Assembly: GCA_027422505.1 (NCBI GenBank)
Contig: JAPQWV010000744.1
Coordinates: 62,001 to 126,000 of the forward strand
Direction: 5' to 3'
Length of the DNA: 64,000 bases
DNA from: Craterostigma plantagineum
Lineage: Eukaryota > Streptophyta > Magnoliopsida > Lamiales > Linderniaceae
Positions 56,691 through 64,000 of this stretch are shown here, piece by piece. The stretch's first letter is position 1. Each line of letters begins with the position of its first letter. Below the pieces are notes generated by a model. The model did not search any database and was not told the DNA's origin. It saw nothing but the letters and a program-made list of their open reading frames with translations. The translations under genes and the position numbers were made by a program.

Positions 56691-59565
56691 CGGAGAAGCT
56701 CAAGGAAGATCCAACAACGCAGCGACGCCTAGCCGATTGAGGAACGAGAGCTCCACCTCAGAAACGCCATATTCACTTCTTAGGGACGTTTTTATGAGTT
56801 CTCTATCCTCGTTTCCTATGAATCGCGTTGTTGTTTTGCCTAATATGAGTAGCTAATCCTCTTGTGTGTTTGGGAGTAGATGAACGTTGGGTTATGTCGT
56901 AGTTAAGGCGTAAGATAATCGTGAACACGTGTACTCGACTATTTATCGTTTTATGATATTGCTTCTTTACATCAATATGTCTATGTGTTGATGTGAATGT
57001 ATGGTACCTCGTTTAAGGCGAAAACTAAATAACGACTAGGCCATTCGTAGACGTTAGGATTCGAGTATAGGGCGACAGCATATACTCGATCCTCGCCGTC
57101 TAGTAATTACTAAACTTAGATTCCCACAAGCGTTTAGGGCGAAAGCAAATCCGTGAGTGGGTAGAAAATTACTGCGATTTAGTCGATAATCATGTAGGAG
57201 CGATTTTCCATAGCCTTAGCCGATAGGACCCAGCGGGATTCGAATCCCGAACACATATTTGTCATCTTAAGTCACTCGTATTATTTCTAGTTGTGCTTCC
57301 TTAGTCTTCCAATCATTTAGGTTGCTCTGTTAAATTAGCTCGTAGTATAAACAAATCCTGCTATTTTATTTAGGTTAAGTATCGAGTCGATAGGTCAATA
57401 CTAGTAATCAATTTATTCCTCGTGTTCGATACTCGGATAGTATAGCTATATTACAAACGATAGGTACACTGCCTATCGTGCGTGGTTCTAGTTATAATAT
57501 ATTCGTTTTAATTATTACTTGACGTACTTGCACGAACCTATAATATATTAACGTACACGCGCCACTATTATTTGTTAAATTTTCGTTTCAATAACTTACG
57601 TTTTAAGTGTTCAAGTGGATCAAGTTAGTTATTAGTTCTTTGTTCACTCGTTTGCGTTTCCAAGTAATTATTATTTGCTTTATTCCTTCAAGTTGTCTGT
57701 CATTCCTTCGCTAATTTCGCTTCCACTCATTGAAGGTACTGTTTGACAGTGGATGACCCGAAGCCACCCATCAGGTCCCATTGTTGAAGGTTACGAAGGC
57801 AACTCAGATACAATTCTGAAGGCACGTCTAGTAACTATCAGGGAGCGCTAGTTAGCTACTCAGAGGACAACTCTCAGGAGTCCGCAGAAAATTCTCGAAC
57901 AGAGGCATCTGTAGACGGTCGAGAGACAGAAGTCGAGATGGCTGAACGCAGAGTGCCCATCCATCAAGACCAAGAAGAGGAACAATCTCTACAAGATCTA
58001 CTCAAGAGCGCCTCTCTAGGCGGTACCGAATCGGCGATTGTGATTCCACCGATCGAGAACAACAATTTCGAGTTGAAGCATGCTTGGCTTCAAATGATCT
58101 TTCAGACGGCTCAATTCGAGGGGAACCCTGATGATGATCCATACTCCCACCTGAAAGCCTTTTAACATTAACGAACACCATCAAGATTAACGGAGTCCCG
58201 AGTGACGCGATCAAACTGATGTTGTTTCCATTCTTGCTCAAGTACATGGCGAAGGACTGGCTGGAGATGCTACCGCCCAGATCAATCACTACGTGGGAAG
58301 AACTGCGAGTAGCATTCATTGGCCATTACTTTCCATTGTCAAAGGTATTAAGGTTGAAGACGGAGATCTTCCTTTTTCACCAGAAGGATTCAGAGAATCT
58401 TTACGAGGTGTGGGAGAGGTACAAGTCACTGTTGAAGAAGTGCCCACAACACGGAATGTCGAAGGCCGCCATGATCAACCGATTTCACGAGGGCCTCAAT
58501 GATCAAACCGTTCATATGCTAGACGGAGCCGCGGGAGGAGGGCTCGTGAAGCTCAATGCCACAGACGCCTGGAATCTAATCGAAGACTACTCAAGGAACA
58601 GCTTCATGAGAGGCAATACGAGGATAAAGACTCTAGGAGTGTTTGCGGTGAGCGAGGAGACCGCTACAAATGCCAAGTTCGAGGTGCTGCAACAACAGAT
58701 TGCAACTACAAATTCCAGCTCCAGACGGTGATCAACACACTACTTCCTAAGGCAGGGCAAACACAGCCCCGCATGCCGTGATGACAACCCCACCACCTCA
58801 TAAGCCATACACACCACAGTGCGAGATTTGTGGCGCAGCTCATAAGACTTCAGAGTACCAATTAGGGCAGTCATTAGAGCACGTGGACTATATGGAGAAT
58901 TACCAAGGCCAGCGGAGTTTTCAACCTCGAGCGCATCCAAATCTGGCGTATGGGAACCAAAACCACCATAGCCAAGGGCCACCGGGATTCCAACCTAGAC
59001 CATCTGGTTTCCAAGGAGGAACTCACGTCCGTATCAGAACGCTTCTGCGGGGTCGGGATCCGATGATATGAGGGAGATAAAGGATATGATGAAGACGCTC
59101 CTCACAAATTTCAGCAACACTACTCAAGCCCACGAGAGTCGAATGACTAAGATGGAGGAGTACATGGAAGTACGTGCCCAGAACATCGACGCCTCTATCA
59201 AGAGATTGGAGCAACAAGTGGGCCAGATGGCGAAGCAGTTGGCTGAGCGAACTTAGGGATCACTTCCAAGTTACACCGAGCCAAACCCTAAGGAATATTG
59301 CAAAGCAGTGACCCTGAGGAACGAAAGAGAGTTGCAAGAGGTACCCCCCAAAAAGAAGTCAAATGATAAAGTTGAGGTCGAGATCCACGACGAGCCAGAA
59401 GTGGAGGTAAGCAAAGGCGATGATGTTGAAAAGGCCGAAGCTGAGAAGGAGAAGATCGAGCCTGAAAAAGGAAAGGCAAAGGAGATTGAGCGACCACCGA
59501 TGAAGCCGTACCAGCCGAAGATCCTGTTGGTCCCGAATGCACCAAACAAGGAATCAAAGAGGCTT
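56690..59565 (+). mobile_element. Athila-like Ty3/gypsy 5' portion
   Basis: 56690-57553 has features of an Athila LTR, including a T-loop-like CGGGATTCGAATCCCG at about 57238, typical of these LTRs' downstream part, and ends ...ACGTACA. A decayed primer site (CGCGCCAC, where GGCGCC is expected) may follow. Leader and gag (57938-59565) come next. The element is cut at 59565 by the minus-strand LTR element. Its left end is not defined by a TG or duplication. Pol is not in the window. Confidence 0.65.
57938..59565 (+). pseudogene. gag: Athila-type gag, disrupted
   Basis: Frame 57938-58165 gives the N-terminal part with NFELKHAWLQMIFQTAQFEG. After a frame change, 58219-58731 has MLFPFLLKYMAKDWLEMLPP, then TTWEELRVAFIGHYFP, LYEVWERYKSLLKKCPQHG and MIDAAAGG-like MLDGAAGGG, a clear Athila gag pattern. 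The frame 58778-59071 has the Cys-rich CEICGAAHKTSEY. 59068-59256 has a coiled coil (IDASIKRLEQQVGQMAKQLA). After a stop at 59254-59256, the same frame continues GSLPSYTEPNPKEYCKAVTL and a charged tail. Several breaks make it non-functional. Confidence 0.85.
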
Positions 59566-59821
59566 TGATGGAATGAAAAAGGGAGAATTTCTCACCTTGT
59601 AGTGTGTGTAGTGTGTGAAAACTAGGGTTAGCCTTTTAATCTTTGATTACCTTTCAAATGGTGTTGGTAAAACCTTATATACCATATTAACCCTAGGTAT
59701 ATTAAGGCCCATACACCAAAAATTAAATAATTACATTCAAGTCCAAAGCCCAAGCTAAAGGATAATTACAATATAAATCTCAAGACTTAAACTATTGACA
59801 CAATCACTAAATATCCTAACA
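59566..59821 (-). repeat. 3' LTR of the right-hand element
   Basis: About 256 bp from TGATGGAATG to CCTAACA. It shares with the LTR at 12755-13092 only the end (CCTAACAATCTCCCCCTT including the purine tract) and a general layout (GGTATATAA-like and AGGCCCAT words), so the two elements are related but not the same family. Confidence 0.65.
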
Positions 59822-59879
59822 ATCTCCCCCTTTGTGTCACTTGTTGGGAGTCTTGGATCTTGGGCGTTGGGATGGTGGA

Positions 59880-62800
59880 TTAGCGTGTAAGTGTTTCGCG
59901 AAGTCCTAGCTTGAACTCGAAGGCGCGGAGATTCCTTCGAAGGACCATTCGATCAGCTATAGCATCAATGAGCTTCGCGAACTTGGATCGGCAGAGAGGA
60001 TCTTCTTCCGAAAGGATGCGGCAAATCCTCATGAGTTTGTCTTGGATGATGGTGAGCGTCCCATCCGAGAACTTTGCCACTTCGGAGCAGCGCATCAGCC
60101 TCATCTTTCCCTTGTAGTTCGAGTAGACGACTGCCGGATCATCTCCGTCGATCACATCGCCTTCTCGGTAGTCGTCCGCGTTCTTGAAAGATGGGCGAGT
60201 CAGATTCACCTTCTTCAGGTTGTGTTCCACCACCATCTGCAGATCGTGGGTGGCGAAGAATCTGACCTGTCGGAGCATGTGGCGCTTGAGAGCCACATAT
60301 CCCATGGGGACCGGTTCAGCACGTACGAGATGTCCAGAACTTCTGAGGACGAGTCTGAACTGTTTCATGGATTCCAGCATGCTGTATAGGTCACCCAGGC
60401 GCAGAAACTTGAAGTCCGCCTCACTGACTTCACTGTAGCTCTCATCCTGCCTCATTACTGTGAAAACTGGGTAGTGGACAGGTCCTTTCGACTCTTGGCG
60501 GAGGTCAGTGACTTTGCAGATGGGGGCCCGATTCATTTCCAGAGCGATGCTTTCCTCATCGGATAGCGTCCTCTTTGTGCACTTGTTGCAAAGAAGGCTC
60601 CATCGATAGAGCTTCTTCTTTTCCTCGCTCCAATTTTGGATGTTCATCAGCTCATATTCGTCGAAGGTTGTGATGATCTGCTCCTTGCGCCGCCAGATCC
60701 TCTTCCTGATCTCTTCTTGAAACGGCGCGGTGATCTTTTTGTTTTCCCACGGTGCTTCCGGTATATGCACCGTGGGCACATCCGTTTGAGCAGCAGGAGC
60801 CTCAGTTTGCTGCGCTTGGAATTGTAGGATGTTCTCGAGCTCGGCAGGTTCAGCGTCGTACTTCTCTCCGTTCTCGTCGTCTGCGGTGTTGATCAGCGTG
60901 AGCGAGGCTTCCTTTAGCAGACGTCGAGCGTTTTCCACCAACTTCCTGGCTGCTACTGCATCGGCAGGTGTGTACAGCCATTCATCGTTGAAGATGTAGG
61001 CCTCGATCTCGTTTTGTGCGCAGTAGACGTCCTCGGAAGCCAGATTGGAATCGATATCGAGAGGGGTATGGCTATGTGGTGGCGAGGGTGTTGCGTCGGA
61101 GGAGTTTGTGGATTGTGAGGATGGTTGTGGTGGAGATTCTGGTGGTTCGGTTGAGGTAATGGTTTTGGCGAGGATGATTTGGGTGACGGGTGGTGTAGAT
61201 GTGGTGGTGGCCTCTAACGTCGATGTGACAGTTAGAGGTTCTGAGATGGTCGGTGGAGACTGTGTGGAGGTGGTTTCTAACGTCGATGTGACGATTAGAG
61301 TTTCGGAGACGGTAATGGGTGGTGGTGAGGGTGATATGGTTAGTGGCTTAGGGTAAACAAGGTGGGATTTTTGGCTAGTGGGGTGTGAGGTTTCTGTTGC
61401 GAGCGTCGTTTCAGGTCCAGAGGAGGAGGGCGGCGTCGATTGCATGAGTCCTTGGGATTGTGAGCCCAGTTGCCTATTCTCCCCCTCGCGGCGATCTTGA
61501 TCATCGTCTTGATCGTCGCGCCTGATCCCGCTAGATTCGCCTTGAGCACGGCAGGTCATCGGTTGAGTCATAATGGCCTTCATTTGCCGTTCCTCCTCGT
61601 CAAGTTCCGTCATGGATTCGAATCGGGCTCTGAGGATGTAGAAGAGCTCCTTGGCGGAAATGGAGGAGAGAACAGCGTCTGTGTCCGTATGTTGCATGGG
61701 TGGTGGCGTCTCCGGGGCCACACCTTTGCCTTTGTCGACGGTGGACGCATCGAGACGCGCGTAGACTTTATCGAGAATAGATGCCTCAAGAGTCTTTGCA
61801 AACTCTTGAAGACGAGTCTCTATCGCGGTCTCAGTCACGAACTGGGGTAAGTTTAACAAGTTGGAATCACGAAGAAAAGACGGGGTCACTCAGACTTCCC
61901 GTTGGCATCATCGATGAGACAGACTCAATCGAATGATGGCCTAGGCTCACGGTTGTTGTGATGTTGGCCGTGCTAGGTCTTCCGCTCTCAGTCACAGAGA
62001 CATCATCGAGCGTTCTGTCAGAGTCACGAAGACTCTGTGGTGCGGTAGAAGGTGTATGTTTCCTAGAAACGTATGAAACTATGGGGAGTGAGGGCACTAT
62101 ACTCGATGTGCATGAAGAGAGTGCAGTCTGAGGCGAGGGACTGCTTGTTTCAACATCGACCATCTCCAAGTGGGATGTCGATGGTATACGTGGCTCCTCG
62201 TGGAATGAAGTACCTTCCTGTAGAGAGGAAGATAAGTGGGTTGGTGGGGTCGTTTGCGTGGTTGAGCCAGATGCCACGTCTTATACTCGGGAGGTGAACA
62301 CATCACCTCCTGTACCTATTGGTTCGGCTTGGCTTATCTGTGGCTGAGGAGGTCGATCGTGTTTTTGTTTCGATCGACGCTCCGTGGGGCGGCTTACGTC
62401 ATCCTCACGCGACCGTTTTTTCGGAACGCGGGTGGAAGAGGATGCGGCGCGACTCGATGACTTTTTGGAGGTGGTGGTGGGGTTTTGGCTAGGGATAGGA
62501 GCAGTGGGGTTGATCTGCGCCGTAGGAATAGTGGATAGAGGTCGGGGGCTTTCGCGGAATGTGGCGGTTGTGGAGCGATATTCTCGGACGTGCGGATTTG
62601 ACTGGTCTGCATAGGCGAGAACTTCGTCCGGAATTATCATTGCGTGTCGATCCTTCGCCGGAGTGTTTTTCTTGGCGAACTTCTCGACAGTGGGGATGAG
62701 GAAGTGTTCCGCTGCCGGCCGGATGCGAATGTTGGTGGAGCGCAGGCGGAAATGTTTGATGAGAGCTGGGAGCCACCGCATGTAAGGGACAAAGCGGTTT

Positions 62801-63531
62801 GTGACTCCCTTGGCGACTTCCCGGTCGCGACGTTGGATCATTGAGACCAGATCCATCCAGATGATGTCGGCGTAGTTGTACTTGCGGTTGTGGGTGATGC
62901 CGGTGAGGATGGTGAGGATTTGAAAGTTTCCGTGGTCCTGACCAGCATGCTTCCCTGACATGCATTTGTTCACCAGCAAGTACAGTGTTCGCCAGGGTTG
63001 AGGTAGATTGCGGGTGGTGACTTCACTGAGGACAAGTGGGGCCTTCTTCTTCTTGTTATCTGGTTGATAGCCCAGTCTGTCAATGTCTTCAATGAGTTGT
63101 TCGTGCGTCGGTAGTGGATCGTAGGGTGAGTAGACTGGGAGTTGAAGCACTTCTTGGACTATCTTGCGGGTGAGGACCACCGTTTCTTGATCGATTTTGG
63201 CGGATAAGGTTTTAGCAAGATGGAGTGGTCCAGCTATTTGCAACGTATGCCAGAATTGTTGAAGATACACTTGTGCTTCTGGCTCGCCATGAGTGAGGGC
63301 GTGGCGAAGTGGGTGCCCTTTGAGGATTTCTGTAATGACGGGGGCATCGCACCGAAAGCTGTTCAAGTCCACCATGTAGTTGTTGGGAATCAAGGCCGCC
63401 CATTGACTTATTGGGAAGATCTGCTCGGGTGGTGGGACATAGGTACGCGTGTTGAGTTCGATGCGAGCGACGTCCGTTTGGATTGCAGCCGCCTCAAGCG
63501 CTTCAAGTGTACCTTGATCTTTGTTAGTCAT
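59880..63531 (-). pseudogene. Long extra ORF (about 1200 codons), nearly intact
   Basis: From ATG 63531 the frame runs to an in-frame TAA at 62281-62283, continues in the same frame to 61867, and after one frame change near 61880 runs to the stop at 59880. Only these two breaks occur. The N-terminal helical domain (1-330) has NYMVDLNSFRCDAPVITEIL, then YLQQFWHTLQ, PWRTLYLLVNKCMSGKHAGQ and YADIIWMDLVSMI. A basic region (SRAASSSTRVPKKRSREDD) follows, then a long Ser/Thr/Pro-rich low-complexity part. The C-terminal domain has APWENKKITAPFQEEIRKRI, RAPICKVTDLRQE, FFATHDLQMVVEHNLKKVN and AKFSDGTLTIIQD. It is homologous to 38803-42346. The function is unknown; I see no enzyme motif. Confidence 0.8.
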
Positions 63532-63689
63532 ATCTGTACTCGACAGTAATTGTAAAATGATTAGTACTGACTAAGTTGCGAAAATGATAAAACGAAACAT
63601 ATATAAAAAAAATTCAAATTAAAGCTAATTTAGAGTCTTTTTGAAATAGTTGTTAAGATTAAATGATTGTCATGTGATAAAATTCGCTA

Positions 63690-64000
63690 AGCATAACACA
63701 TAGTCATGTCAAGAAAATTTTCGCATTTTGTGTAAAAGTTCGCATGTAATGAAAATTTCGCAGATTATAACACGTAGACATGACGAGAAATTTTTCGCAT
63801 ATTGTGTAATGGAAAATTCGCATATCAAGGAAAAGTTTCGCAGATAGAGAAAATTTTCGCATGTTGTGTAAAGTTCGTATGTAATGGAAAATTCGCTAAG
63901 TGTAACACGTAGAAATTTTCGCACATAATGTTACTTTTCGCATATCAGGGAAATTTCGCAGATAGAGAAAAAGTAACACTACGTGCGAAAATTTTCTCTA
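63690..64000. repeat. TTTTCGCAT array at the window end
   Basis: AAAATTTTCGCAT, AAAGTTCGCATG and AATTTCGCAGAT recur about every 20-25 bases, with a longer unit containing TAACACGTAGA at about 63768 and 63902. It resembles the array at 15640-15930. Confidence 0.75.

Larger units (their letters stand above)
59566..64000 (-). mobile_element. Sirevirus-like LTR element with extra ORF, runs off the window
   Basis: 3' LTR about 59566-59821 (ends CCTAACA), then a purine tract on the minus strand (complement CTCCCCCTTT at 59824), a long extra ORF (63531-59880) and a TTTCGCAT array to the window end. No gag-pol is visible. In the sister element at 12755-16915 the same array leads straight to the 5' LTR, so this one may also lack gag-pol, but that lies outside the window. 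It interrupts the Athila-like element. The LTR start is uncertain by a few bases because the other LTR is not seen. Confidence 0.8.

Noticed and set aside
57230..57260. CGGGATTCGAATCCCG resembling a tRNA T-arm
   Set aside because: No acceptor stem, D-arm or anticodon arm at the right spacing. A similar GGGATTCGA word is common in Athila LTRs.

Overview
The window reads as plant nuclear DNA, probably eudicot, that consists almost entirely of transposable elements inserted into one another. The evidence for a plant is the mix of families: Tat-type Ty3/gypsy with a second RNase H, Sirevirus-like Ty1/copia with several polypurine tracts, Athila-like gag, a DUF4283-type LINE, hAT elements, and pieces of host genes with GT-AG introns. 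I cannot name the species. I see no complete, convincingly functional host gene.

Left part (1-12.5 kb): a DUF1985-like gene relic on the minus strand is split by a young 10.6-kb Tat-type retrotransposon (212-10841, minus strand, LTRs about 99.5% identical, target duplication GAACC). The element carries one long gag-protease-RT-RNaseH-second RNase H frame but no integrase. In the opposite direction it carries two intact intron-containing genes (1784-4003 and 4721-5481).

Middle-left (12.5-30.2 kb): a short hAT-like element (12552-17262, 8-bp duplication GGATCATT) is split by a young minus-strand LTR element without gag-pol (12755-16915, duplication GACTC). Next come 17.3-22.5 kb and 28.3-30.2 kb, low-coding DNA with several plus-strand exon fragments of unrelated host genes: an M16 metallopeptidase, casein kinase 1, an LRR protein, biotin carboxylase, and an unidentified three-exon 3' end. 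A full-length minus-strand L1-type LINE (22471-28342, 15-bp duplication) sits between them.

Middle (30.2-46.8 kb): a large, decayed plus-strand Sirevirus-like copia element (30167-46753, duplication AGACT) has broken gag and pol, then a long extra ORF before its 3' LTR. That LTR is split by a 4.1-kb hAT transposon (42407-46491, duplication CTTGTATG) with a decayed transposase and dense subterminal AACCGGCGGTT-like motifs.

Right part (46.9-64 kb): a minus-strand Sirevirus lies 3' end first: LTR 46930-48617, multiple polypurine tracts, extra ORF, RNaseH-RT-integrase. It is truncated near 56.69 kb. Its extra ORF is split by a 3.07-kb noncoding insertion (49651-52723). A plus-strand Athila-like 5' end and gag follow (56.69-59.57 kb). 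This is interrupted by another minus-strand element running off the window, whose long extra ORF (59880-63531) is homologous to the one at 38.8-42.3 kb and to a relic in the 12755-16915 element.

The observations I rank highest are the intact antisense genes in an integrase-less Tat element, the extra-ORF family found in three elements (two of which show no gag-pol here), a three-unit hairpin repeat with compensating arm changes at 15085-15260, and the cluster of host exon fragments.
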